Source: Aquatica leii (lineage: Eukaryota > Arthropoda > Insecta > Coleoptera > Lampyridae). From it: a stretch of DNA of 64,000 bases. Location: assembly GCA_035610365.1 (NCBI GenBank), contig CM069433.1, positions 194,068,760 to 194,132,759 of the forward strand, given 5' to 3'. Made by a program: the position numbers and the translations under genes. Below, in pieces: positions 35,267 to 46,859 of this stretch. Numbering within the stretch: position 1 is the first letter of the stretch; the number at the start of each line of letters is the position of its first letter. The notes beneath the pieces are model-generated. The model had not been told where the DNA came from. It saw only the letters and a program-made list of their open reading frames with translations, and made no database searches.

Positions 35267-36090
35267 ATTAAGAAAAAAGCTGAGGTCCGTTTCAAACTAT
35301 GACCAGTGTAGGTATTCCTTCGGTTCGGGAAGGTGTAAACTTGTGGCAACTTCTTTAGATATTTGGGCTATTTTATGGAATCCAATAAGAAATCGAATGC
35401 ATTATTTCTAATTTCCGTATCAATGAATAAATCGATCATTGTCAAAATTCTTAGCCCACAGAACTCTGTATTTGCTATCTAAATTAATATAGAATTCTCC
35501 AACAATGGTGAATAATTGTTTTAGTATTAGGAATTTTATGTGTATTAAGATCATCAATACCAGTTAAATAAACATTAATTAATTCTTCACATCGGCAAGC
35601 ATCAGTAACTTCAAATAAAACTATAACCTAAAAATTAATTATTGTTAATTTAAGTCCAGTTCTGGATAATCAAAAGTTTATACATACTTTTATAGCCAAG
35701 TATATTTCGTTTGGGGCATCTAGTAAAAACGTATCAAATTGTTCCTTGGTTAATGTTTTGGATTTTTTGGTATATGTTGGTCTTAACGTTTAATTCAGTT
35801 TTTATCATAGAATATTGTGCCCATAATGTAGACATTTTGGACCAAGTTGTGAAGTATGCTAATAGAACGGTTTCTGAGTACTTTGTGGCGTTTTGGGTCT
35901 ATTTTAAGAATTTTTTATAAGCGAATTTGTATACGTTTTTAGATTTCCTTAGTTTAATTCTTTTTCAAGCAATTACTGGTAATTCAGGCGGAATACCCGA
36001 AATTTCTTCCGACGTTTGTGACATATTTGACATTTTTAGGAAAAACTTTCGTCTTCTTTGATTTATTGTTCTGAACGATTTTTGATTTTG
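35267..36090 (-). pseudogene. Crypton-like tyrosine recombinase, intron retained, broken
   Basis: The - strand reads SNMSQTSEEISGIPPELP, FAYKKFLK, YSETVLLAYF and STLWAQYSMIKTELNVK. It continues to TLTKEQFDTFLLDAPNEIYL then AIK, followed by a 60-bp intron (GTATGT at 35687, AG at 35629-35628), then VIVLFEVTDACRCEELINVY, IPNTKTIIHH and SKEVATSLHLPEPKEY. A frame change follows to NTYTGHSLKRTSAFFLI. The ACRxEEL block is where the first catalytic Arg sits and TGHSLKRTSA resembles the H-x-x-R block. The C-terminal region with the nucleophilic Tyr is cut off by the Helitron junction. Stops after LPVIA and FLK and a frameshift near 35290 make it a pseudogene. The family is assigned from memory of insect Crypton/recombinase proteins. 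Confidence 0.7.
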
Positions 36091-36099
36091 TATAATGGG

Positions 36100-37356
36100 T
36101 GGAGTCACGTTTGCAAATGAAATTTTTATGGATATTTGTATTTCAATGTTCAATGACAAAAATTTTTGGTGGACTGACCAGGGTATAAGTAAATACTTTG
36201 TTCTATGTATTTATTGTGATGGAAACTTACAAACTTGTTTACTTTAATTTGTTACTTCTGCTACGTTTTATCTATTAGTTTGTATATTAATAAAATGTTC
36301 AATCTCTATTGTAAACACTAATATATTATTTACAAGATTATAACTGCTTGTTATACAAGAACACGCCAAATAATATATACAGAATTACTAAGGTAATAAA
36401 ACAGATTATGTTATAAATAAGTCTTTGTCATGTTCTTTTGTTAGCTCACTTTTAATATTTAATTTAATTTATGTCTGTCTCAAACTACTTAAAATGAACA
36501 GAAACTGTGTGGAAGCGAGGGTACGAGATATTGGTGCAGCTTTACTTAATAATTGACTTAGCTGCCGTAAGTCACGAATACCTAATTTACTAAATCACAA
36601 ATTCTGAAATTATTAATGAACGTGAGCATAAAATAACTGACAGTTGCTGAAAAAAGTGAAGAAAACTAATTATACGAATTTTTCGAAAATGACACAAGTC
36701 GAACGTTTGAAAATACATGTTTATTTGCAAATTACATTGTTAAAAAAAATTTTAACTAGTTTTAAAGAATCGACTCACTCAATGCTACAAATGTATTTAA
36801 AGCTAAGCTTAAAGATAGCGAGCCGTTCTGTATTCTCTGCTTAAAGGATCTATCTTTTATTTGACATTTATAGTTTGTTTTACGTCAATCTTGTCTCTAA
36901 GTATCAAAGACGATTGTTGGATTAGTAAGATTAAATTTTTAGAAAAGTTTTCGCAACGATGCTTACACAATCTTAAATTTACTCAACTGTAAATTTATTT
37001 ATTGTGTATAAGATACAAAAGAAATATACAATGATTGTTTTGAAAGTATTTTTGTAACATTAATTGTAAATTTGTAAACGTTACCTGAATTGTTGACACC
37101 CTCGTGAAATTTCTTGTAATAGTCAGTGAAACGTTAAGAAATAATATATCTTTGGCACCAACCGCTGTGATCGCTTTTGTCAACTTTTAGCATCTTTTAA
37201 CACCGTCTTCTTATTTATAAAAACTTTATAGTATAAATTGTCCAGATTTTTTAAGCAACAGAAATTTTAACTTTACATAATACTAAACGAGTATTTTGTT
37301 ATAAAAATGACAACAAACTAGAAAACCGAATAATGATAACTAACATTTATAAATAA
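36100..37356. other. AT-rich sequence between recombinase remnant and Helitron B
   Basis: No gene recognised. The frame at 36644-36844 encodes a Lys/Leu-rich peptide of no known family. The base next to the Helitron end at 37357 is A (T on the - strand), as expected for an A/T insertion site. Confidence 0.4.
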
Positions 37357-37373
37357 CTAGCTGTACCCTGCGC

Positions 37374-37385
37374 GCGTTGCTACGC
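37374..37385 (-). terminator. Helitron 3' hairpin
   Basis: GCGT and ACGC arms separated by four bases, 13 bases from the terminal CTAG at 37357. Helitron 3' hairpins are thought to stop rolling-circle strand transfer. Confidence 0.7.
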
Positions 37386-37510
37386 CACTAACTAAAATAA
37401 ATTTGAAGGAAAGACATTACACAAATATTCAATTTACTTTGAGTCATCTTATTGATTTTGTTCATGTCGAAAAAATTGTGACATTGCAGCGTTTCGTTTC
37501 AATTCGATAT

Positions 37511-40500
37511 TTATTGAAGTGCTGTGGGATACACAATATTTCTTGTTTTTCCATTTGGTGCGTAAACGAATAAATCAGGTTTTCCGACGCGTAAGCAAGC
37601 CACATAGAGCTGCCCAAGTGAGAAGCATGGATTCTTCAAGTTTAATCCACGCACTTGCACCGATTGTCCTTGTGCTTGTTGATAGTCATTGCGAAAGCGA
37701 GTCCCACCGAGAACTGCAAACGTTTGAATTCGAATGACAATCTGTCGGTACCATTGGGATACGTGGCAACAGTACGCCCTCACCTTTGAATTTTCCAGTC
37801 AAAATTGTTGCCTCGATAACAATGTTCATCATTTTCTTGACTGAGAGTCTGGTTCCGTTGCAAAGTCGTGGTGGATTTATGTTTCGAAGAAACGCCAATT
37901 TTCAGTGTAAGAACATGCGGTGGCATACCTAGCAAAACAAGGGAATTCAAGAATTTAGTTGGATAGCTGACAACTTCGTCTTGATTCATCACAGTATCGA
38001 TGGACTTATACGTTGCCGTTTCGCCGGGTATTTCATTCTGAATGGTGAAGTTGATGATATTGACATCGATGTTTTTGGACGCTAATATAGTACGCGTACT
38101 AAGCCACTTATGATTTTTGTAGTTTTGTGCAATGCTTAGGAAAACTTTTTGCACCAATTTGTTTATGCTTTCTGTGATCTGACAGAAGTTCGCTGGCAAG
38201 GTGATACATTGCGTAGATTCATTAATTTGCATTCGCCCATTTCTAATATCCATTAATTGTTTTGCAAAATTTTCAGCCGATGCATCCCGTTGTAGTTGTA
38301 CATGCATGTTGGTTTTCAAAGTCAATTTCTGTAAATGACGCCATAAGACTGATGATTTGAGACATGCATTAAGTTCATCAGCGTGCGTTGAACGTGGTAT
38401 AACCGGTAGTGTTTGTCGAAAATCACCAGACAATAAAATGAGTGCGCCACCAAAGATCCGTGCGTTTCTTCTTAAATCTCGCAGTGTATGATCAAGCGCT
38501 TCCAATACTTTCTTGTTAGGCATTGTACATTTGTTCCATATGATAATTTGACACGTTTGGAGTACTTTCCTCATTCTAGAGTTTTTGCTGATGTTGTACA
38601 TTGGCACCTAAGTGTTTTGCAAATTCAACGGTAGTTTCAATGCTAAATGCGATTTTTGGCCACCATCCAAAAGAGTTGTCGCAATTCCAGATGATGCAAT
38701 GGCCAGTGCAATATTATTTTGTGTATGGTTGCCAAAATGAGAGAAAGAAGAAAATTCTTGCCTGTAACACCGGGCGCATCTATGAAAACAGTCTGCCGCT
38801 TTGTTCTGTGATTGCACGCATAATTCTGTCATACGCAATGCGTTGTTCTGGAACCAACTGCGGAAGATTTCTCTGAACAAATGTCCCCAGTTCGTCAGAA
38901 TCAAAGTGTGTTTCTTGTTGCAAATCACAATCGAAATGGTCGTTTGCTGGTCGGTTCGGAGCAGGCATTTCCAGTTGCACCAGTGCTTTGTTCGCGATTG
39001 CCAAACATATGTCTTCAATCAAAATCAATGCCTCATTATGCACGTTTGGTGTGAATGGAATGTTCGGATTTTGATTCGCAGCGCGCAAACGATTTAGAAT
39101 ATCATCACTCATGTAGTCCTTGTATTTTGCCTAAAGATGTTTTGGATTAAATGGGAAGCAGGTTGTCAATATTATGGCAAATAACGTGCGTATTTGCTGT
39201 GGTCGAGCAGTATTCGATGCATCAGCGAGTGCAGTGTCTTCATGTGCATCATTCTCGAGAAGATTTAATTCCTGGCAAGCTTGACGATAACTGGCGCACA
39301 GCGGACCGTTGACTGTTCTTAAATTTTGGATGTCCGTCCAAATACATGGATTAACAGCAATTGCAGATAGAAGCATTCTGTATTGTTCGGGCGAACAGTG
39401 TACAGACGACCCAATGCGTCACTGGAATACAAATTGGGATGTCGTTTAACTGCTTTACCTTGTTTGCGACGTTAAAAGTTTTTAGCCGATGCATTCCATG
39501 TGTAGAATTTTGGTACCTCAGAATAAAGTAGAGTCTTTGCAAAAACATCATCTTGGCACAATGAGTAAAATGCAGTTAAAGTTGTTGCCGGTGAAACCAA
39601 TGCATTCGCACGTAAATTATCTGCTGTGAAGTACACGCGCTGTCCATTCTCGAGATGCACCGCCAAGTGTACTACTATTGGATGTCGTTCATGAATTGGA
39701 AATGATAAGATGCGCCATACTGCTTGATTGCTGCTAATGTAGCGTCCAAGTTGGTATTGCTTGCGGGCGGTGCGGTCACATTCCTTACTCCGAAGACTGC
39801 CATGTCGCTTCCTTTGTAGACATATTTGCACATGTATTTGATAGACTTCACTGAATTGCAATACTCAACATTAATGTGTGTTTTGAAGGTCTTTGAAAGC
39901 AACGTTTCGTACTTTCAGAACGATGGATTTGCCGCCGCCCTCAACTGATCGTCGATGATACAGTGAGAATCCGTCATTGCCAGTGATGGTATCAGAAACC
40001 AAGTTTCTTGGGTATCGTTTCGTGCATTTCCCATCAGACATGCATGGTGAATTGTTGTTGAATGCGCCACATGGACCATGAATCATATTTTTGGTAACGA
40101 CGTCGAATAAGTCTGGATCAATGTCCTTATCTGGTATTTCTGCTGAGATGATTTGGTCAATTTGATCTGGCGTAATTTTGTTGATTAACCAAACCAAAAT
40201 ATGTGCATGTGGCAATCCTCTTTTCTGCCATTCAATGGAATACATTCAGCAGCGTGTCTCTCCAAAGCCGTGATGCTTGATAATAAAATCTATTAAAGAT
40301 TTCAATTTTTGTTTAAATACGCGTGCGGTAATGTCATGGCGGTTCGAAGATGATTGTCCAGCTAACAGAAGTTCTTTAATTTCATCCCATGTTGGATTGC
40401 GTGTAAATCTGGACGACTACATGCGCGAACGTATGTCATCGCATCTTGTGCGAATTCATGCATGTGCCGTGGACTCCCCGTGAATGTAGATGGTAATATG

Positions 40501-41870
40501 ACCATTCTTACCAATTTGTTTGGATTCACGTTACCATCATTAACGATTGCGTCTCGTAAATGGATGTACTCTTCAGAACGCAACTCGGTTTGATTCAATA
40601 GAATATATAGGAGTCGTTCGGTTTCAATCTTCGCGTACATGTCGACGATGTACTGATGAAACCATTGTCGACATTTCAAAATGTGGTTCTCAGTGTCTTG
40701 ACGAAGCATCAATCGATACGAATAATAATTCATGGCACTGACTTTCTTATTCGTTTTCTCGTCTGTTTGTGGATTTCTCATTTTGATATTGAAATGATAT
40801 ACATCTTCTCCTCGCCAAAACAGAATCGGATACTGCAATTCGTCGTATGAGCCATGAGTTTCGGAGACTCGCTGAACGCCACCTTTTCTGCGATAAAGAA
40901 TTGTCGCGCGATTCGAATTCTTCGCCAACTATCACGATCGCCACTTTATCGATTGTTGGTGCATTGAACTGTCTTTTGTGTTGGCCAACGGGTCTTTTGT
41001 CTGCTCGAATTACAACTGCGTAGTCATCGTCTGGCATTCGTTGAATGGCGGTTTTATACAACTGAACTAATTCATTGGGTTGATTGAAAAGGGCTTGTAG
41101 CGCAGCCACGATTTCTCGTCTAGTGCCTGCATTGTAATGACATCGTTGTTCAATTTGTTCATCACTGTTTGCCATGAAATAAATTTGAAGAAACTTGTGA
41201 TCTGCGTCCGGCAATGGTAGAAGCGATCCGGCACGATGATAAATTTGTCCTTGGACTCTGAATGTTGACATGTAATTTTCGCGCACGATGTTCGTTGCAC
41301 CGAATGATGTCATTTGAAAACATGAATTGTATTTACGGATGTTTTCCAAGAAATGCTTGGAATCGCGTGTAACACCTGATAGCAAGGTTGATAGTGGTTC
41401 GGGTGGTGGATGTAATTCTGGCAGTTTAACTTTTCCACTGGCCAACACATTCCTGGCGATTCGTTCTTAAATTTGAGGGCGCTACAATACATGCAAATTT
41501 TATCCATTTTTCCAATGGTGACACTTGGATGAAGACTGTAATAATTATTACTGTTCTAATGAAATGCACCAAGATTTAAATCAGCGTGCAGTGTTCGTCT
41601 TGATCGAGCAGTGCTTATTCGAACATTTTGCAGCCTTCTTTTCCGCTGGTCAGTTGTCTCAGACGAACGGGCCTGAGTAGTACGTATTCGATCAGTTGCT
41701 AACCTCACTTCTCGTTGTTCAGACGATTTAGACGAATGGGTCTTAGGGGCATCCACTCGAAGATTTTCCAGCCTTAATGCTCGTTGCTCGTCTGATTCTA
41801 AGGCTCGTAATGCTCTTTTCTTCCGTGCTTGACGTGTAGATCGGCCAGTTACTTGTCGCTTTGGAGGCAT
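37511..41870 (-). pseudogene. Helitron RepHel protein, copy B, multiply frameshifted
   Basis: Starts MPPKRQVTGRSTRQARKK at 41870 with an Arg-rich N-terminus. A Cys-containing block near 41500 (MCWPVEKLNCQN) follows, then GQIYHRAGSLLPLPDADHKF and the Rep core with EWQKRGLPHAHILVW (HUH at about 40201-40209). CTKRYPRNL and the tyrosine motif KYMCKYVYKGSDM lie near 39820. The helicase has DAPGVTGKN for Walker A, with Val replacing Gly. IIIWNKCTM stands for Walker B, with Asn-Lys replacing the Asp-Glu that copy A retains. The C-terminal block CFSLGQLYVACLRVGKPDLF ends near 37511. At least ten frame changes prevent expression. Confidence 0.87.
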
Positions 41871-42497
41871 AATTGTACTTAAACGACGTGAAAAATGCGT
41901 TTAAATTTATTAGATGTCAATCAGCAATCCGAATCTCACAATGTATCCAATTCAATTGAACCGGCTGATCACACATGGATGAAAACGTTAATATCGACGG
42001 TGATCACCAATTCGCTGAGGAAAATTTGAGGTGAAAAAAATCAGCATTCGAGAATAGTTGAAATCGATTTTAATTCCACTCACGATGATATCCGAAAAAA
42101 AAACTGCACAGCAAATGCGTTCGGAACGTCAATCAGCAGTCAGATCCTTCACATACATATTCGATGATTTTAATTCGCAATGAAATGCACAAAACTATTC
42201 GAAAAACGCTCCCAAATATAAAAATACGCACAATATTGTCTGTTCAATGTGAGTCTGACATAAATTTCACAATTTACATAAATTCTTACGTCACCTACAA
42301 TTCGAAACGGCATCATTCGTTTGCTGTTTTTGTTTCAATCCATCAATCAATCCATCTGTCGAAGATTGGTCTTACCAACTCAAAAACTTTCGTAGACTCA
42401 TGCTCAACACTTTGCTGAAGATCATTACATGATCAAATGCATAGTTTACGATTCTATAAAGGGCATACAGACAAACATTCATTTCTATATATATAGA

Positions 42498-44110
42498 TGA
42501 ATAGGCATGAAAACGCAGGAAATAGGATAAAATAGAAGTCCTTAAGGTATCCAATAAATTAAAAGGGACAGACATTTGGACAAGTACTGGTAAATATAAA
42601 AATATTATAAAAAAATCGAATGTAGAAAGTCTAAATAATGAAGAAAATAAAAGCGAGTTTTAGAATAGTCAGTAAACAAATAAGAAAGAGAAACAAAAAA
42701 GAAGAACATAGAAAATGAATGAAAAAATATAAAAATTGTAATAATAGACGCATTAGAAAAACCATAAGAAGAAAACAGAGAGCAAAGAAAAACAATTGGT
42801 TTGATGACGCATTAGAAAAACCATAAGAAGAAAACTGAGAGAGAAGAAAAACAATTAGTTTTATGATGAGAGTAATAAAATGATCAAAAAAAATAGAGAA
42901 TTAAGAATAAAATTGATAGGATTAGGCAAAGATAAACAATATGAAAGGTACAAGAAATTACGAAAAGGCAGAATAAAATTGATAAAAACTGAAACGGATA
43001 GAAACAAGAATGGACAAATTAAAAAAGGATAACAAAAATAACACAAAGCAAGCAAAAAATAAGACAATAATAAAAATAAACAAAAAAGAATGACAAGAAT
43101 ACCTAAGACGCATGAAAACGACAGAAGAAGATATCGGTGAACATGAAGAACCAAATAACGTGTAAGACGAGTTAGTGAAAAAAATTAAAAATACACTAGG
43201 ACCAGTCAGTATACACAATAAAATGTTAAGAAATTGAAGAAATGAGTTAAAAAAACAAGAACGTACTACTATTGGCAATATGTAAAAAAATGCTTGAAGA
43301 ATGGCGGCTAGGACACGATAATGAAGAATGTATCAACAGTGGGAATACCAACAAATATAAAAAGGCTAATCAAAATAAAATTGGATAAATTCAAAGTAAC
43401 TGCAATACCACAAAAAGACAAACAAACAATTGGTACGGTAAGGAGATTCTCCGAAGCTTTATTTCACAAAGCATTAGAGGGTGTGATAAGAAATTGCAAA
43501 ATAACAGGATTTATAAAGCAAAAGTCAACACAAGTAATTGCGTATGCCAAAGACATTACAGTAGTGACAAGAGACAAAATAAAAAAAATAGAACAAAGAT
43601 GAAATAAACCAAAAGAAAACTAAGTACATAAAAGTTAGTAAAAAACATCAGAAAATAAAATAATTGAAAGAAAAATAATTAAAAGAATATATGGACTACA
43701 GGAAATAAGTAAAAAATCGCACATAAGATAAACGAATCAAAAGATAAAAGAAATATTAAGAAGACAAAATATAGTAAAACAAATTCAAGTCAAAAAAATA
43801 CGATGGTATGGACATAAAAGACTAAAAAGATGAAGATTTAATTACGACGAAGATAATAAAATAGAAACCACAAGAAACAAGACCAAAGGGGACACCAAGG
43901 ATAAAATGGGAAAAACAAGTAAAGAATAAGAATACGTAAATGAATAAAAAAAGAAGAAACAGGAAAATATGAAAAAAATCAGTAGAGGAAGCAAGAAAAC
44001 ATAACGACCTGCAGATAATATTGGAAAGCAGTGACAAACCACTCCACCAGTTAAAGTCAGAAGAGCTCAAAAGAGCGGCATCAGTTCCATATATAAATGT
44101 GTAGTCAGAT
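42498..44110 (+). mobile_element. A-rich decayed LINE, RT C-terminal half
   Basis: From about 42600 the + strand is purine-rich. The frame 43321-43602 contains FSEALFHKALEGVIRN, then STQVIAYAKDITVVTRDKI. That is the conserved LINE reverse transcriptase layout LFN-x-x-LE...YADD, with YADD changed to YAKD (43543-43554). Further on (about 43680-44060, frames broken) are IIKRIYGLQEI, KKIRWYGHK, GTPRIKWEKQVKN and SVEEARKHND, the C-terminal tail of these proteins. The endonuclease half was not recognised. It is similar in type to 55137-55428. Confidence 0.62.
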
Positions 44111-44479
44111 AATAATAACAATAAATATCAAAATATTACAAAAATAAAAAAAAGGCGGTTATTTACCAAACATAAACGAAAAAGTAATATCAGGCTTTTC
44201 TAAGAGATTTCACTACTGAAATCAAGATTCAAAAAGGTGAGATTTACGCTTAACTAACTCCTAGCAACATCCTTAAATTCCGATTGAGTTTTGATACTCC
44301 AGACCAGTGATGGCTCCTCCATTAGGTTATTTCGTCAATGACACTCCAAACAAATACTAAAAATTGTTTTATTATAAATTAAAAATTGCAAATATGCTTA
44401 ACGAGAATCTATCTGTGTTCTAACCTACAAAAGTCGTTTTGAACCAAACTGATTATGCTGCAAAAATCTATACTATGTG
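44111..44479. other. spacer, nothing recognised
   Basis: AT-rich sequence between the LINE remnant and Gypsy copy 3; no gene or terminus seen. Confidence 0.4.
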
Positions 44480-44791
44480 ATCAGAGGAAACGTACGCTTT
44501 TTGGTGTTTGGGCACTACTTTGGCTAAGTACTTTTTCATTGTTCAATTCATTCGTCAATCATGCCATCAGATTGAGGATGAAGTCGTTCTAGTTTTCTTA
44601 ATTCCCAACAATCGGCAAACTTTTTGTAACAACGCAGACTTCAAGTTGCAGCCTTGGTCAGAATGTAATTCTAATAGAACTCGAACCGACAGGAAAAATT
44701 GTTACTAAAACATCTGCAACTGTAACTGCTTCTTGATTGGGTATGGTGTAAGTCTTGGTCTATTTTATAAAATAATCGTGCACTTACGGCA

Positions 44792-45010
44792 CTATTCCAT
44801 GACGTCTTTTTCGCAGTTCACCCAATAGAATTTTTTTCCTACTTTTGCTAATGTCTTCTTCACGCCAAAGTGTCTTCCTGATGTACTATCGTGCAGATGC
44901 TGCAACACCTCTGACACTCGACTTCTCGGCACTACTAACTGTAGTCTGTTTTCCGTGCTCTTGACACTTTCTAGGGAACGTTCTTCCACTCTCAAGGAGT
45001 TCCAGTGCAC
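44792..45010 (-). pseudogene. Gypsy integrase N-terminal fragment
   Basis: A 72-codon open segment contains VLQHLHDSTSGRHFGVKKTL, then AKVGKKFYWVNCEKDVMEWC. This is the H-H part of the integrase zinc-binding domain (HDS..GRHFG..KT...) and the usual FYW block before it. Only this piece and a broken continuation survive. Confidence 0.72.
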
Positions 45011-45439
45011 TCAGTATACTTTGATGTTTCTGTACAAACCATTTACTTTTTCTCAGGTTGTTCATTGACGGTTTGCTTGCCAGTTTAGGAGTAATTTAAT
45101 TTTGGCATAGTTTTTTTTTATCTTCTTATCAACTATAGCAGTCTTTCATGAGATTCGAACTTTTCTTCCAGTCGCGAGCATTAGCTGCAGTCTACCGGAC
45201 ATGGTCTTCCGTACAAGGCATCAGAGTTTTGATGAGTGTTGTTCTGTGTTATAATCATGGAACTTTACCATCAAAATTTGGAGGTACCACTTTAAATTTG
45301 TTAGTGGTTTTTTTTCCAATGATCCATTAATAGCTCTTTGTTTGTGACTCTTTTTTCACTATGTCGATTCACTTGGTTCATTCTTTTGTCAAGCGTTTGC
45401 ATTCCTTCTCTTAAATGCCGCTTTAGTTTGTCTTCTATG

Positions 45440-45800
45440 GTTTTTAATTTTTTTTAAACTTTTGTTCTAATTTGTCTTCTACTTCTTCTATTTTGTCTTG
45501 GTTTGTTTCTCTTAAATTTAAAATACCGTTTTGAATTTCTTCTTGAACAGGTTTGATCTGGTTCTCTACACTAATATGTATTTGTTCTTTTACAGTTTTG
45601 ATTTGATTTCTAATACTAGTACGCAATTTCTTCTTCCATTTTCTGAGAATTATCGGACAGTTTTTCTTCCATTTTTCTAAAATTTTCTTACATTTTTTTA
45701 GACTATACTTCTATATTTTTATTCATTAAACCTTGACCATTTTTTATAGATTTGATAAATTTAAATAATTTTGCGTCTATGTTGACTGTTTTCGAACATT
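45440..45800 (-). pseudogene. Gypsy gag N-terminal coiled-coil remnant
   Basis: The open part at 45626-45444 is a heptad-rich Glu/Lys/Gln helix (RNQIKTVKEQIHISVENQIK, then IEEVEDKLEQKF). Upstream to about 45800 the frame contains KLFKFIKSIKNGQG with stops. It corresponds to the Glu/Lys-rich region at about 24800-25080 in copy 1. Confidence 0.6.
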
Positions 45801-45976
45801 AATTATAACACGGATTAAAAAGTTTAATAAGATCTACAGTTACTTTTAAAATGCATTTATTTTTAACGACCAATTCTTTATTATTAAATTAAATACACGG
45901 CGAATCGCGAAATAATAATTTGTTTATTTACACAATATCAAACTAGTGACCGTAACATCATCGACAGATGATACCA

Positions 45977-46292
45977 TTGCAACAAAATAAATTTACTTAA
46001 AACTAATTATTTACACGTAGTTTAGAACTAATTTGTATAAAGGTAACTCATTTTTAATTAAACTAACTAATAAAATGTAATGATAAACGCACTTTGGCTT
46101 ATTTTAAAGTGATATTTATTTTCACTGGCCACGCGGGTTAAGCACTATTTATTTAGACCGATTTTTTACACTTCCGACTTCTGACTAGAATAAATCAAAC
46201 CTTCTTCAAACACCTCTTATATTTTTGCTTTATCGGGTTTGAGAACATTTCGGTTATCATCTTGAATGATCTCGAAGCATCTATACGTTTCA
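45977..46292 (-). repeat. 5' LTR of Gypsy copy 3
   Basis: About 316 bp, ending CGTTTCA at 46292 on the + strand. The low edge near CAACAAAATAAATTTAC aligns with the LTR start of copy 1 (TGTAACGAATTTTATT). The body matches 30290-30476. Confidence 0.65.
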
Positions 46293-46839
46293 GTATTAAA
46301 CCCATATTTAATTCGGCAGACAAAATCTCTCAGATTCTTTCTTCTCCCAAGGACAAATTTTCTACACGTTTATTTCTAGGTGTATACCAAATTCCTTGTT
46401 TACGTGGTTTACTCTAGATTGGTAAAACCGGCCGTTCCGTTGTCACACGCATTTTAGAACATTATCATTATATAAGGAAAAAGCAAATTTGCGGTTGCTG
46501 AACATCATTTTACTACAGGTCACAATATAGGTTTTTATAATGTTTGGGTGATCGCAAAACTTCTATTCTTTTTCTATAGGAAAGTCTTAAAGAGCATAGA
46601 AATCATCAAACACCCCAATAATTTCAATCGTGATAATGGTTTCGAGTTATCCCTTTTTTGGTTCTTGGTTATTTTTCCTAAATCAAAGACACTTTTACTA
46701 AAACCCCTCTTCTTCGCCACGTTTTATAAGCATCAAGCACTATCTAGGAAAACATTCGTCCGATGCTTGGCGTTTCGTTGTTTAATTTAATTGGGTTTGC
46801 CTTGACTAACTGTTTCTTCTTTTTCTTTTAGCTTCATTA
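46293..46839. other. sequence between Gypsy copy 3 and R1-like LINE
   Basis: No gene recognised. Part of the T-rich sequence from 46540 onward may be the 3' untranslated end of the LINE; its exact 3' end is not visible. Confidence 0.35.
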
Positions 46840-46859
46840 TCATTTTAATGAATTTATGC

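Larger units (their letters stand above)
37357..42497 (-). mobile_element. full-length Helitron, copy B
   Basis: On the - strand it begins TCTATATATATAGAAATG at 42497 (preceded by A) and ends CTAG at 37357 (followed by T), the A|TC...CTAG|T arrangement of Helitrons. A GC-rich hairpin (GCGTTGCTACGC on +, 37374-37385) lies 13 bases inside the 3' end. No inverted repeats and no target duplication are expected. At 5141 bp with Rep and helicase remnants in order, this is a complete but decayed autonomous-type copy. Confidence 0.9.
44480..46292 (-). mobile_element. Gypsy copy 3, 5' LTR, gag N-terminus and integrase piece
   Basis: On the - strand it runs LTR (46292-45977), primer binding site (TGGTATCATCTGTCGA, 45976-45961), a coiled-coil gag N-terminus (about 45800-45440), a short gag remnant to about 45130, then an integrase N-terminal segment (45010-44792) and further pol sequence to 44480. 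That last part is clearly similar to 31201-31440 of copy 2. The protease-RT-RNase H section is deleted. Confidence 0.72.

Noticed and set aside
35056-35349. 97-codon - strand frame as one protein
   Set aside because: Only its first part (NTYTGHSLKRTSAFFL) is recombinase; the rest is an antisense reading of Helitron copy A across the junction at 35266.
30180-46292. Gypsy copies 2 and 3 as one element split by the Helitrons and LINE
   Set aside because: Both copies contain the same integrase-proximal segment (31201-31440 and 44495-44740), so they are separate insertions.
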